Shown: positions 1-8,167 of the stretch, piece after piece
Layout of the letters: each line of letters starts with the position of its first letter
How positions within the stretch are numbered: the stretch's first letter is position 1
Assembly (NCBI GenBank): GCA_038043185.1
Contig: JBBTCO010000035.1
Location: 1 to 64,000, forward strand
Direction: 5' to 3'
Origin: UBA5009 sp038043185
Lineage (GTDB): Bacteria; Bdellovibrionota; Bdellovibrionia; Bdellovibrionales; Bdellovibrionaceae
DNA: 64,000 nucleotides
Translations under genes and position numbers: made by a program
The notes under the pieces: model-generated
Databases searched by the model: none
What the model was told of the DNA's origin: nothing
Seen by the model: the letters and a program-made list of their open reading frames with translations, nothing else

Positions 1-1
1 T

Positions 2-250
2 CCTCAATCTTGCAACGTCAATATTCTTAACCTGACAGCATTGACCGATACCCCCCAGAAGCAAGGCAAGAAACAAAAGCTCTGGAAGTATCGACCATTT
101 ACAAGAGTCGTTAAAGGCTGGAAAGCTTACAAAACTGTAAAAAACTATATTCAACTTAACGAACAAGAAGCCTTGGGGATCATTCCTTATCGGAAGCTAC
201 GATTAAAGGGCTTATCATCCACGGAATGGGCACTACTAGGGACTGCATAA
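2..250 (+). CDS. REP-associated tyrosine transposase (RAYT, Y1/IS200-like), C-terminal part
   Basis: The frame is open from the left edge to a TAA at 248-250, so only about 82 C-terminal residues are visible. The pattern of a basic tryptophan-containing stretch, then VKGWKAYKTVKNYIQLNEQE, then GLSSTEW near the end, is what I recognise from the tails of REP-associated single-strand DNA transposases, which are common in Bdellovibrio-like genomes. The catalytic HUH and Tyr motifs would lie outside the window, so activity cannot be judged. RAYTs act on short palindromic REP repeats; the long palindrome at 61253-61327 is a conceivable substrate, but nothing seen links the two. Family call is from memory of the C-terminus only. 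Confidence 0.6.
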   Translation, partial: PQSCNVNILNLTALTDTPQKQGKKQKLWKYRPFTRVVKGWKAYKTVKNYIQLNEQEALGIIPYRKLRLKGLSSTEWALLGTA

Positions 251-494
251 GTCATGTAAGATTTATCAGACTGACTAAACTCTTTGCCCCGATTTTATGA
301 CGAAAAAAAGCCTTTGCCACGAAACCTATTGTCTACACAGTCGACAGGAAGAAAATTCACGGCAAAATTTATATCCAAAATTCAAATAGTTGTGCAGCAA
401 AAAACGAAACTCACGTCCATAGAATTTCCACGGGACCCGCAAGGTCATTTTTCGGCACAGGCTTTGAATGTTGAGATTGTTAAGGGGTATTCAA

Positions 495-1397
495 ATGCAT
501 AATCAACAATTGGACAGTTCGGCTATTGAAAAGCTGCAAAGGCTAATCAAAAACCGTTTTGGCAAAGACATGAAACTGAGACAACTCATAGACGCTCATC
601 TTCAAGAGTCCTTGGATGATCATAATCTTATTGGGGAAGATCTTTATATAGCTCTTAAACAAAACAACCAATTTCTTGGAACTGTAATCATTCCTGAAGC
701 GTCAGATTTAAAAAAAGAATCTCGCGAACAAATAAGTCGAATGATCCGAATGGTCATGGAACCAACTTTATATTCATGGTTCTTGGAAAGAAAAGAAAAC
801 AATTTACAGCAAATCAGTAGCTTTAATTTTTCAACACAAAACCTATCTGTATTTGATGATCTCATTCGTGACGAAATAGACTCTATTAGCAAAGAGGAAG
901 AAGAATCTGTTTTTAGTCTTGAAGAAAATTTAGAAATTCAAGATGAAAACAAAAGGCAAAATCGTCTACTTTCAAAAATGATCCACCTTTCTGGAAAAAC
1001 AGAATCAATTAATCGCAAAGTTGCTTTACAAATTCACGATATGGCTCATCGATGGGCCTTTGTTCCTCTTCAGGACATAGCGAAGTCGATTACCAATGTT
1101 GATGATCTTCGTAAATTAGGAGCCTTAACTGTGTATGTAAATAATATTGAAGAGATGGACTACCCTCTGCAACAAATCCTGGTCAATTACCTTAACGAAG
1201 AACAAAGTGACGAAGAACCATTGATTATTTCAAGTTCTGCTAAAACCAGCTCCGAGTTAAAGAATTGCGAGTCTTTAGTCGTGAAATTAAAGGAACAAAT
1301 ACTGATAAATAGCTTTGAGGTCGACCATGCTCCTCTTAGTTATTCTAATTTGAAAGATGTTCTAGAGATGTTCTTCTTTAAACCATCGTTAACTTGA
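495..1397 (+). CDS. conserved hypothetical protein, possible degenerate sigma-54-activator-like relic
   Basis: The 300-residue product has no signal peptide. I chose ATG 495 because AAGGGG lies 8 nt upstream; an in-frame ATG at 468 has no such site. Residues 120-160 are strongly acidic. Residues 171-250 (a helix resembling those in NtrC-type proteins, then TVYVNNIEEMDYPLQQ and LIISSSAKTSSEL) faintly echo the Walker B to sensor I part of AAA+ sigma-54 activators. There is no Walker A, and Asn replaces the Walker B Asp-Glu. It could not hydrolyse ATP by the usual route. It lies 31 bp before amgK on the same strand and may be co-transcribed. Function unknown; the AAA+ resemblance is inference. 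Confidence 0.7.
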   Translation: MHNQQLDSSAIEKLQRLIKNRFGKDMKLRQLIDAHLQESLDDHNLIGEDLYIALKQNNQFLGTVIIPEASDLKKESREQISRMIRMVMEPTLYSWFLERKENNLQQISSFNFSTQNLSVFDDLIRDEIDSISKEEEESVFSLEENLEIQDENKRQNRLLSKMIHLSGKTESINRKVALQIHDMAHRWAFVPLQDIAKSITNVDDLRKLGALTVYVNNIEEMDYPLQQILVNYLNEEQSDEEPLIISSSAKTSSELKNCESLVVKLKEQILINSFEVDHAPLSYSNLKDVLEMFFFKPSLT

Positions 1398-1428
1398 TTT
1401 TTAAATATGAATTTGTCATTCTGAGTTT

Positions 1429-2451
1429 ATGCCAGCAGATGAAATGCAAATTCATAGTTTTTTACAAAGTTATTTCAGTTCAAATGAATTTAAAATATTC
1501 CCTTTAGCTGGCGACGCCTCTTCCCGCCGATATTTCCGAATTGTAGCTGACCAAAAGTCTTGGGTTCTCATGAGCTGGGAAACTTTTGTACCAGAAGATT
1601 ATCCCTTTTTAAGCGTACGCAATCATTTCGAGAACTGTGGAATTCGTGTCCCTGCAGTCGAAACTTTGGATGCCCAGTTAGGTCTAATTCTTCTCGAGGA
1701 CCTCGGGGATCTGACTCTTGAAAGAAAATTCTGGGAAAGCCAAAGTCAACTTAATTCATTAATTTTTTATCGTATGGCAATTGATGAAATGATTAAAATC
1801 CATTTTCAAGCCACGGAAAGAAAATCTTCTATCTGTACGGCATTTAAGATCAAATTTGATACCGAAAAATTCTTATGGGAAATGAATTATGGTAAAGATA
1901 ACTTGTTTACCGGTGTTTTGAACATTAAACTGTCGGAAAAAGTTTCTACAGAAATTCAAAAATCATTTTTAGATATTTGCGAAAGATTAGATCAACAACC
2001 AAAGCGCATAGCTCATCGCGATTATCATTCACGCAATTTAATGATTAAACTTGATGAAATGAGTGTCATTGATTTTCAAGATGCACGACTCGGACCTATT
2101 CAATACGATTTGGTTAGCCTTCTTAAAGATTCCTATGTGGATCTGAGTCAAGAAATGAGTGATATTTTATTGCAGGATTATTTAGATAAAATGCAAGAAC
2201 GCACTAAAACTAAATATTCACGCGACGAATTCAATACGATTTACGAACTACAGAGTGTGCAAAGATGTTTCAAAGCTTGCGGTAGTTTTGCCAGTTTTTT
2301 TCATCAGCGTGACGATCGTCGCTACTTAAAATATCTTTCTGGCACCTTAAAAAGGGTTATGAAAAGTCTTGAGTTTTTTCCAGAATATAGCAATTTTACG
2401 CAAATTTTAAAAGATTCTGGCGCCCTTGAAAAAAAATACGAGCTTCTATGA
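1429..2451 (+). CDS. amgK: AmgK-like N-acetylmuramate/N-acetylglucosamine 1-kinase (aminoglycoside phosphotransferase fold)
   Basis: The 340-residue product has the APH-type kinase fold. DASSRRYFR (29-37) is the AmgK-like nucleotide-loop region, LLEDLGD (88-94) is the hinge, HRDYHSRN (196-203) is the catalytic loop with Asp198 and Asn203, and IDFQDA (214-219) carries the metal-binding Asp. AmgK phosphorylates MurNAc (and GlcNAc) at C1 in the cytoplasm, in the recycling route that bypasses de novo UDP-MurNAc synthesis. The next gene is the matching nucleotidyltransferase and overlaps by 4 bp (ATGA), which is the classic amgK-murU pairing and strongly supports this over an antibiotic kinase. 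A second ATG four codons in (1441) is an alternative start. Confidence 0.85.
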   Translation: MPADEMQIHSFLQSYFSSNEFKIFPLAGDASSRRYFRIVADQKSWVLMSWETFVPEDYPFLSVRNHFENCGIRVPAVETLDAQLGLILLEDLGDLTLERKFWESQSQLNSLIFYRMAIDEMIKIHFQATERKSSICTAFKIKFDTEKFLWEMNYGKDNLFTGVLNIKLSEKVSTEIQKSFLDICERLDQQPKRIAHRDYHSRNLMIKLDEMSVIDFQDARLGPIQYDLVSLLKDSYVDLSQEMSDILLQDYLDKMQERTKTKYSRDEFNTIYELQSVQRCFKACGSFASFFHQRDDRRYLKYLSGTLKRVMKSLEFFPEYSNFTQILKDSGALEKKYELL

Positions 2452-3419
2452 AAGTGATGCTGCTCGCGGCTGGCGAAGGCACTCGCTTTAAGCCGCACAC
2501 ACTTAAACTACCAAAACCTTCATTACCTTTATTAAATGTGCCTCTTGCCTTTTATGCACTCGAAGTATTGCAAGAATTTGGATCCATTGACTTGATAGTC
2601 AATACTTTTCACTTGCCAGAAAAAATTGTAGAAACTTTTGAAACGACACGAACCTATTTGAATAGCCTTAATTTTTCCCATGAGAAAAAATTACTTGGAA
2701 GTGGTGGTGGGCTCTGGCAGGCAAAAAAATATTTTTCTAACGAAGAAGATTTTATTTTAATGAATGCTGACGAAGTCATCTTGTCCCATCATGCTGGACA
2801 ATTACAAAAAGCTTACGAACAGCATCGCAGCAGCAAAGCTCTTTCCACACTCGTAGTGATGGATCATCCCGAGGTCGGCACAAAATTTGGTGGAGTTTGG
2901 CTGAATTCAAAAAATCAAGTCATCGGCTTTGGCAAAACACGTCCCATAGATGCAAAAAATGGTTATCATTTTATAGGCCTACAATTTCTATCCAAAAAAA
3001 TATTTCAATATCTTCCCGATGGGGAATCTAATATTTTATTGAATGCCGTGATGAATGGAATAAATTCAAATGAAAAGGTACAAATTTTTAAAATGCAGGC
3101 GCACTGGTTTGAAACTGGAAACCTACAGGATTATTTACTTGCGACTGATCAGTGTTTACGTTTACTCGGTGAAGAAAAAAATTCTATTTTGTCGAATATA
3201 ACTAAAAAATTTGCTGCTAATAGTTTATTGGAAAAAACTGCGCAGGGAACATTTTTTATTGATAAAACGGCTCGAGTACAAAAAAATCAACTCAGTGGAT
3301 TCGCTGTGATCGGCGCAAATGTGAAAATCGATGAATGTGTAAAAATAAAAAATTCTGTAATAGGACCTGGAGCTGTGCTCTCAGGGCAAAAGGAAGTTAC
3401 TAGCGAATTGATTTTGTGA
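2448..3419 (+). CDS. murU: MurU-like MurNAc-1-phosphate uridylyltransferase (NDP-sugar pyrophosphorylase)
   Basis: The 323-residue product starts with the pyrophosphorylase signature LAAGEGTRFKPHTLKLPKP (6-24), the nucleotide-binding G-x-G-T-R and Lys site. It has an NADEV motif for the catalytic metal near residue 106. MurU makes UDP-MurNAc from MurNAc-1-P and UTP, and translational coupling to amgK supports that substrate. Oddity: it is about 100 residues longer than the compact MurU of pseudomonads. The extra C-terminus (about 270-323) looks like left-handed beta-helix (hexapeptide) coils, as in GlmU or mannose-1-phosphate guanylyltransferases. Another NDP-sugar product is therefore possible. 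Confidence 0.75.
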   Translation: MKVMLLAAGEGTRFKPHTLKLPKPSLPLLNVPLAFYALEVLQEFGSIDLIVNTFHLPEKIVETFETTRTYLNSLNFSHEKKLLGSGGGLWQAKKYFSNEEDFILMNADEVILSHHAGQLQKAYEQHRSSKALSTLVVMDHPEVGTKFGGVWLNSKNQVIGFGKTRPIDAKNGYHFIGLQFLSKKIFQYLPDGESNILLNAVMNGINSNEKVQIFKMQAHWFETGNLQDYLLATDQCLRLLGEEKNSILSNITKKFAANSLLEKTAQGTFFIDKTARVQKNQLSGFAVIGANVKIDECVKIKNSVIGPGAVLSGQKEVTSELIL

Positions 3420-3489
3420 TTTACAAAACATCAAGGAACTTTTTTTATCAACTTGAAAGTCTCTTCAGTCAATATTTCGTGTTGCCAAT

Positions 3490-3912
3490 TTAGGCTGCGC
3501 TCACAGTAAACTCCACTTTATAAGTAACGCTTGGCAGATGTACCTCAATGGAGTTGTAATCGAAAGCAAGCCTAGGAACTTTCGTTTTCCGACCATCATC
3601 GGTTTCCTCAAATTTGATGAAACCATGTCCTGCCAATAAATCACAATCACGAGCCACGTTTTGTTGAGCACGGCTCAGGATCTTTGCGAGCTGATAAACC
3701 GACTGGGGATCGTATTTGTGAATCGCAGCCAAAATAGTGTACTTCTGATCACTCATGAACTGTTGGTAGGATTCAACAGATGCCCAAATCAAAGTATCTT
3801 TAGGTTGGGTGATTGACTTTCGGTGTTTAAGATTCGCCAGAAGTTCTTTACGACTGCGCACTTTAAAGTCGTCAATGGATTCGAATGTAATTTTAAGGGG
3901 CTTAATTTTCAT
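3490..3912 (-). CDS. winged-helix antitoxin/regulator, TumA-like (HVO_A0114 family)
   Basis: The 140-residue product has a MarR-like winged helix at about 55-118: ILAAIHKYDPQSVYQLAKIL for the first helices, RAQQNVARDCDLL for the recognition helix, then a GHGFIKFEETDDGRKTKVP wing. Proteins of this type are the antitoxin and autorepressor of TumE/TumA toxin-antitoxin modules. It overlaps the upstream toxin-like gene by 11 bp, so the two are translationally coupled with the toxin first, the usual TumE-TumA order. The likely operator is the dyad at 4226-4266. Family call rests on fold pattern and context. Confidence 0.65.
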   Translation of the reverse strand: MKIKPLKITFESIDDFKVRSRKELLANLKHRKSITQPKDTLIWASVESYQQFMSDQKYTILAAIHKYDPQSVYQLAKILSRAQQNVARDCDLLAGHGFIKFEETDDGRKTKVPRLAFDYNSIEVHLPSVTYKVEFTVSAA

Positions 3913-4213
3913 GTCTTAAAACCTCCGTCACTAATTTCCAAAAATGATCTAACGCTTCCAAATAATCCTGAACCTTAAGCTCTTTCCTATCCTCTGGCGC
4001 TTCCGGCAAGTTAGCATGGGCGTGGAAACTAAAGGGAGCATGGTTATCTACCACTAACCGTGGCACTTGCCTTACCACATCAATCAACGCATACCGTGCC
4101 TTAACCCCTTCTGGATGCTTTTGGCTCGCGACAACCTCAAAGACCTTTAGCTCTACCCGAAAGCGCTCAGAAATATCCAATGTCTTATCGAGCAGAACCC
4201 TAGCCTTGGTCAC
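3902..4213 (-). CDS. TumE-like toxin (DUF6516 family)
   Basis: The 103-residue product has the TumE-type pattern: an N-terminal strand-rich half, a central VVDNHAPFSFHAH segment, and an acidic helical end (VQDYLEALDHFWKLV). TumE toxins are small proteins thought to act as nucleases and are neutralised by the downstream winged-helix antitoxin. Start choice: GTG at 4213 has AAAGGG six nt upstream. The further upstream TTG at 4228 has no ribosome site and lies inside the dyad 4226-4266, so I reject it. Not a solved enzyme family to my knowledge; the toxin role is inferred from family and gene order. Confidence 0.6.
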   Translation of the reverse strand: MTKARVLLDKTLDISERFRVELKVFEVVASQKHPEGVKARYALIDVVRQVPRLVVDNHAPFSFHAHANLPEAPEDRKELKVQDYLEALDHFWKLVTEVLRHEN

Positions 4214-4225
4214 AATATACCCTTT

Positions 4226-4266
4226 CAATATACATCAAGTAAATGAATATTTACAGATGTCTATTG
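4226..4266. promoter_or_regulatory. 41-bp three-arm dyad, candidate operator of the TumE/TumA-like operon
   Basis: Three nested arms pair across one centre: CAATA (4226-4230) with TATTG (4262-4266), ACATC (4232-4236) with GATGT (4256-4260), and GTAAAT (4239-4244) with ATTTAC (4249-4254) around GAAT. All 16 arm pairs match and only short unmatched joints separate them. It begins 13 bp before the toxin GTG. A weak promoter for the minus strand can be drawn just upstream (TTGAGG as CCTCAA at 4293-4298, TATATT as AATATA at 4272-4277, 15-bp spacer), which would place the dyad at the transcription start. Autorepression by the antitoxin is inference. Confidence 0.55.
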
Positions 4267-4282
4267 TATGTAATATAAATGC

Positions 4283-4321
4283 AATTGCCTTGCCTCAATG
4301 AATTGTAATTATAAGGCAATT
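4283..4321 (-). terminator. 9-bp perfect stem at the anmK stop codon
   Basis: AATTGCCTT (4283-4291) pairs perfectly with AAGGCAATT (4313-4321) around a 21-nt loop. The anmK TAA occupies 4322-4320, so the stop codon forms the base of the stem. No U-tract follows on the minus strand, so a textbook intrinsic terminator is not supported. It may end or stabilise the anmK message before the TA operon. Confidence 0.4.
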
Positions 4322-5447
4322 AGAGGATTGATCTTGTAATTTTACCCAAAAGCGCCGGACTCTTGGCTCCCGTAGTTTTTGGGTAATTCGAAGGAATTTC
4401 CCAAATACGGTAGGCTGCCAATAGCGCGAAGGCCGCGCCCTCAATACTCGAAACAGGCCAACCCAGTTCTGTGCTGGTTTGAATTTTCACATTGGGCAAC
4501 AGGGCCTGAATTCGTTTTAATAAAAATAAATTATTGGCACCACCACCACAGAAAATAATTTTTTCCGGCATTGGTTTGGCAAAATTTCGATAGGCTTGAA
4601 CAATTGTGGTCGCAGTAAACGCAGTTAATGTGCAAAGCGCATCTTCTAAGTTTAAATTGACCATTTCAGGTTTAAAGCGATTCAAAAATGATTCGCCAAA
4701 CTCTTCGCGACCGCAGCTTTTTGGTGGAGAACTTTTTAAATATTCATGCTCTAACATTCGAGACAGCAGTTGTGATTGCACGTGGCCTCTTGAAGCTCTT
4801 TCGCCATTATCGTCATAGGCAGTTTGGCCATTGGTGCTGGATTGAATGTATAAATCCAACAGCATGTTTGCAGGACCGGTATCAAACGACAGTAAAACCC
4901 CTTTTTTACCAATCAAACTCAGATTGCTGATTCCGCCCAAGTTATGAATGGCAACGCTGGATTTTGTTTTTATTGTGCCGGCTAAAACTTTTTCATGAAA
5001 TAATGTGGCGATGGGCGCACCTTGCCCACCCAAACTTAAATCAGCGGTTCTAAAATCACTGACCACGGTTTTTCCACTGACTGTTGACAGATAGGAAGAT
5101 TCGCCAATCTGTAAAGTGGCTCGAGGAGCTTCGTGATAAACAGTTTGACCGTGTAAACCAATTAGATGAGCTTTCTTAAATTTCGCTGGAAGTTTTTTAT
5201 AGCATTCAGCATAAAATCGCCCAAGATCATGATGAAGACGAGCAAGATCTTTGACTTGCAGTTCATGCCTGGCAGCTTTGATTAACTGAAATTTCATTTC
5301 AGAAGAAAATTGAAAAGATTTTTCGGCAATAAATTTGGTTTTGGGATTTTTTTTTGCCGAACTCGGTCGATGGATTTCTGTCAGAACGAAATCAACGCCG
5401 TCTAAAGATGTTCCATTCATGATGCCGATCACAAGCTGTTTGCGCAT
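4320..5447 (-). CDS. anmK: anhydro-N-acetylmuramic acid kinase
   Basis: The 375-residue length and the N-terminal GIMNGTSLDGVDFVL signature (family form GLMSGTSLDGVD) identify AnmK. GLHGQTVYHEAP, the FRTADLSLGGQGAP region (catalytic Asp), HNLGGISNLS, SFDTGPANMLLD and CGGGANN all follow in the expected order. AnmK opens the anhydro ring of anhMurNAc and phosphorylates it to MurNAc-6-P in the cytoplasm, feeding the AmgK-MurU route after dephosphorylation (MupP, not seen here). The start ATG gives the family's normal N-terminus. It is transcribed away from the secreted-protein operon end at 5459 but on the same strand. Confidence 0.95.
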   Translation of the reverse strand: MRKQLVIGIMNGTSLDGVDFVLTEIHRPSSAKKNPKTKFIAEKSFQFSSEMKFQLIKAARHELQVKDLARLHHDLGRFYAECYKKLPAKFKKAHLIGLHGQTVYHEAPRATLQIGESSYLSTVSGKTVVSDFRTADLSLGGQGAPIATLFHEKVLAGTIKTKSSVAIHNLGGISNLSLIGKKGVLLSFDTGPANMLLDLYIQSSTNGQTAYDDNGERASRGHVQSQLLSRMLEHEYLKSSPPKSCGREEFGESFLNRFKPEMVNLNLEDALCTLTAFTATTIVQAYRNFAKPMPEKIIFCGGGANNLFLLKRIQALLPNVKIQTSTELGWPVSSIEGAAFALLAAYRIWEIPSNYPKTTGAKSPALLGKITRSIL

Positions 5448-5458
5448 TTGGTGTCCAA

Positions 5459-6487
5459 TTATTTATGCAAGTTTACCGGGACCTCGTCAATAAAGCTATT
5501 TTGTTTTTCTTTAAGTTTATATCTTCGAGTCATCATCGAAAAAATCGAATCTGCAGCAACTCCAATGGCCTCACCATTGAAATTTTTTGTAAGACCCGCA
5601 ATGTTTACTGATGCTGGATCTCTGGCTAAAGGGCGAGGTCCTCCTCCGATCGATGCTCCTGCATTGGCGTCCAAGCCACCTTTAGCTCCTGCAAGGCTTG
5701 TTGAAGCTGCTCCACCTGCGTCTTCAGCAAAACCGCCGACTGGCATTCGTGCTACCAATTTTTTTGTCGCATCTTTTTCCAATTTTGCAACCGTTGCCAT
5801 TGCTTTTCCTACCAGATCTTTTGGCAAACCTGCTGCAATCATCGATTCTGCACTTGAAAAATCAGAGGCCTTAAATTCTTTGCCATTAATCTTAACAGGG
5901 CTCTTTCCATCAAAACCAAATTTTTTTGCAGCTGCAAGACCTTCTTTCGCTTTATCAACGTCAAGTATTGCCCTAGCATCCGCATTAGCCAAAAGATCTG
6001 AGCCGAGATTTTCTACGCCACTTCCCCAACTTGGAGCAGAAGAGGCAGAGGAGGTTTGATTCGCAGTTCCGCCAGAAGCTTTTGCCGTAGTTAGATTGGT
6101 TGCAGACTGGTTAACTGCCATAGCTCCCATGCCAAGAAACATTGCACCTTGTGCTATTAATGGTGGCTTGCAAGCTGCGCCTCCAGCTGGATCTACGCAC
6201 GACGCTGCCATAACCATGAAGTACGCACCTAAACCCAGCATGGCTAATCCCACTGTTCCGGAAACTAATCCCGCAACAACGTTTCTATCTTTCGATTTAT
6301 TAGCAGCATTATTCACTGATGATGCACCGTTGTCGCTAGAAGCAACTGCTCCTCTTTGTTGAGGTGAAGTTTCTTGCGAAGGCTGGTTAATTTGAACGGT
6401 CGAAGCACCCGACGCTGCCAAAGTCATTTGAGGAAGCGATAGAATCAAACTAATAATATAAACTATAAATTGTTTATAATTACTCAT
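5459..6487 (-). CDS. secreted Ala/Gly-rich hypothetical protein, third gene of a Tad-like operon
   Basis: The 342-residue product has a signal peptide (hydrophobic 8-24, cleavage near LAASG). A Ser/Asn-rich stretch is followed by two hydrophobic segments at about 70-95 and 108-125 separated by a short loop with two Cys. The remainder is Ala/Gly/Lys-rich. Its start ATG shares one base with the stop of the preceding gene (6487), so the pair is coupled. It follows a TadG-like protein two genes upstream, suggesting a surface or pilus-related role, but no known domain is visible. The long antisense frame across it is an effect of its GC-rich Ala codons. Confidence 0.75.
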   Translation of the reverse strand: MSNYKQFIVYIISLILSLPQMTLAASGASTVQINQPSQETSPQQRGAVASSDNGASSVNNAANKSKDRNVVAGLVSGTVGLAMLGLGAYFMVMAASCVDPAGGAACKPPLIAQGAMFLGMGAMAVNQSATNLTTAKASGGTANQTSSASSAPSWGSGVENLGSDLLANADARAILDVDKAKEGLAAAKKFGFDGKSPVKINGKEFKASDFSSAESMIAAGLPKDLVGKAMATVAKLEKDATKKLVARMPVGGFAEDAGGAASTSLAGAKGGLDANAGASIGGGPRPLARDPASVNIAGLTKNFNGEAIGVAADSIFSMMTRRYKLKEKQNSFIDEVPVNLHK

Positions 6488-8073
6488 TATTGGCCTACCA
6501 AAGTTCGACGGTTATCATTGTAACGCGATTTAATTTTTTCAAAATTCGATCGACCACTTTGTGGACTGACTTCTCTTGACCACGCCTGAGCCGCAACTTT
6601 TACCGGATCAATGCCTTTACGATAATTGGCCAAAGCTTTATTTGCGTCTGCATCCGAACGAAATCCACCGCGACCTCCGCCAGAGCCACCGCCACCATCA
6701 TATCCACCCATAACATTTGTATTATAGCCTCTGCCTCGATGGCCGCCAGGCATTTCTTGACCACCACCCGCACCAGTTCCATCCGTACCGCCAACTCCAC
6801 CGCCACTGCCACCGACAGGTGCACCGGCTTGGGCTCCACCAGCATTACTAGCAGCAGTACTTTTTTCCGCAACTCCAGCTGGATCGCGACCCACAGTCGT
6901 TCCCTCTGGAGGAAGGCCACTGCGTGTTCCCAATAAAGTGGGTGCCGTCGAACCCGAAGCCGTCGCCGTTTCTGGGCCACCGGCTTTAATCAAAGCATTT
7001 TGGCAACCCTGTGACCGCGGTGATTTTTTGCAAATACAGTCAGGCACACTACTGTTAGCCGGGTCATCACAATTCATCGCCGCTGCTGCCGCATTTGCAG
7101 CCGTTTGTTTCTCGCAAGCAACTGATTGCATGTGTGCTTGTACTAAAGAGGCCGCCGTTGCTAAACCAGCAGCCGCCATACTTTGAAAATCGATTGAACA
7201 TGTTTTACTCATTCCCGCAGTCACTGGAAGAAGTTCAGGATTAAGTTCCATTTTTAATTGCTCTGACAAATTATTGAGTACACCTTCTAGCATATCTTTA
7301 CCCGCAAAACACTGTGGAGCATTAGCCAGAGTTGGTATACCACCATCTTTAGTTACAGCTGGTAATTCATTTGCGATAACATCATCCAGAGTACAGGGCG
7401 CTAATGCCTTACCCATAGATGTTCCTGTATAAGCGCTAAATTGTTTTAAATTACTTTCAGCAGAACCACAACTTGTTGCACATCCAACTTGAGCCGCAGT
7501 ACAAACAGCAGTATAAGCTGCCATCCCCACCTGCATTGTTCGTAGAGCTTTCGCAGCTCCACTACAAGTATTTTGAATCGTCATTTGCGATCCAAGTGCT
7601 GCAAATGCCTGCGCTCCAGCAAGTATGCTGGTCATAGAAACACTTCTCTCTGCTAAACATGCGTTGGCCGCAACACCGTGTGTGCCCCAACACGCGGCTC
7701 GCGCTAATCTAAATTTTTTACAATGTCCATATAAAGTAGACACAAGCAATGATAGTTTTCCATTTTGATTAAAAAAAGTTCCCGTATCTAAGCCCTTGAG
7801 TGTATCGCATGCGGCATCAATTTTTATATTATTCTCAGTGCTTGCAGTTGCTGCTTTAGATATTTTCTCTTGCTCAGCTGCAGATCGACCAAGACTAAGA
7901 TTAGTTATTGCGGAAAAATCCCAACTAGAAGAACTGCTAGATGATGCCGACGCGGGAGCCGGCTCCTTTTGCTTAGGTAATTTATCTGTGGCATTAAAAT
8001 CCTCAGCTTTTACAAAAATTGATTTTAATAAAAAAACACACATAACCAACACAAACATAGAGTTGAATTTCAT
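6487..8073 (-). CDS. secreted Cys-rich protein with Gly-rich C-terminus
   Basis: The 528-residue product begins with a clear signal peptide (MKFNSMFVLVMCVFLL, cleavage near VKAED). The middle (about 85-370) contains some 18 Cys, several in paired patterns such as CTAAQVGCATSCG and CICKKSPRSQGC, suggesting a disulphide-bonded periplasmic or surface protein. Residues 420-480 are a Gly/Gly-Arg-rich flexible stretch. GGGGGAG five nt before ATG 8073 is a strong ribosome site. It sits between the TadG-like gene and another secreted protein, so an envelope complex is likely. I recognise no family. Confidence 0.75.
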   Translation of the reverse strand: MKFNSMFVLVMCVFLLKSIFVKAEDFNATDKLPKQKEPAPASASSSSSSSWDFSAITNLSLGRSAAEQEKISKAATASTENNIKIDAACDTLKGLDTGTFFNQNGKLSLLVSTLYGHCKKFRLARAACWGTHGVAANACLAERSVSMTSILAGAQAFAALGSQMTIQNTCSGAAKALRTMQVGMAAYTAVCTAAQVGCATSCGSAESNLKQFSAYTGTSMGKALAPCTLDDVIANELPAVTKDGGIPTLANAPQCFAGKDMLEGVLNNLSEQLKMELNPELLPVTAGMSKTCSIDFQSMAAAGLATAASLVQAHMQSVACEKQTAANAAAAAMNCDDPANSSVPDCICKKSPRSQGCQNALIKAGGPETATASGSTAPTLLGTRSGLPPEGTTVGRDPAGVAEKSTAASNAGGAQAGAPVGGSGGGVGGTDGTGAGGGQEMPGGHRGRGYNTNVMGGYDGGGGSGGGRGGFRSDADANKALANYRKGIDPVKVAAQAWSREVSPQSGRSNFEKIKSRYNDNRRTLVGQ

Positions 8074-8167
8074 AGAAACTCCCCCGAATTCATACTCTAA
8101 TTATCGCCTTAATCCCTGATTTCCTAAACGAAATTTATACAAAATCTCAATTTGAGACAATGCCGTT

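Noticed and set aside
284..502. Plus-strand ORF of 72 codons from TTG
   Set aside because: No ribosome site, non-ATG start, overlaps the likely true start at 495 in another frame; no recognisable protein.
5448..6059. 203-codon ORF opposite the secreted gene
   Set aside because: Exact antisense of an Ala-rich coding region; GC-rich third positions keep the other strand open. No ribosome site or domain.
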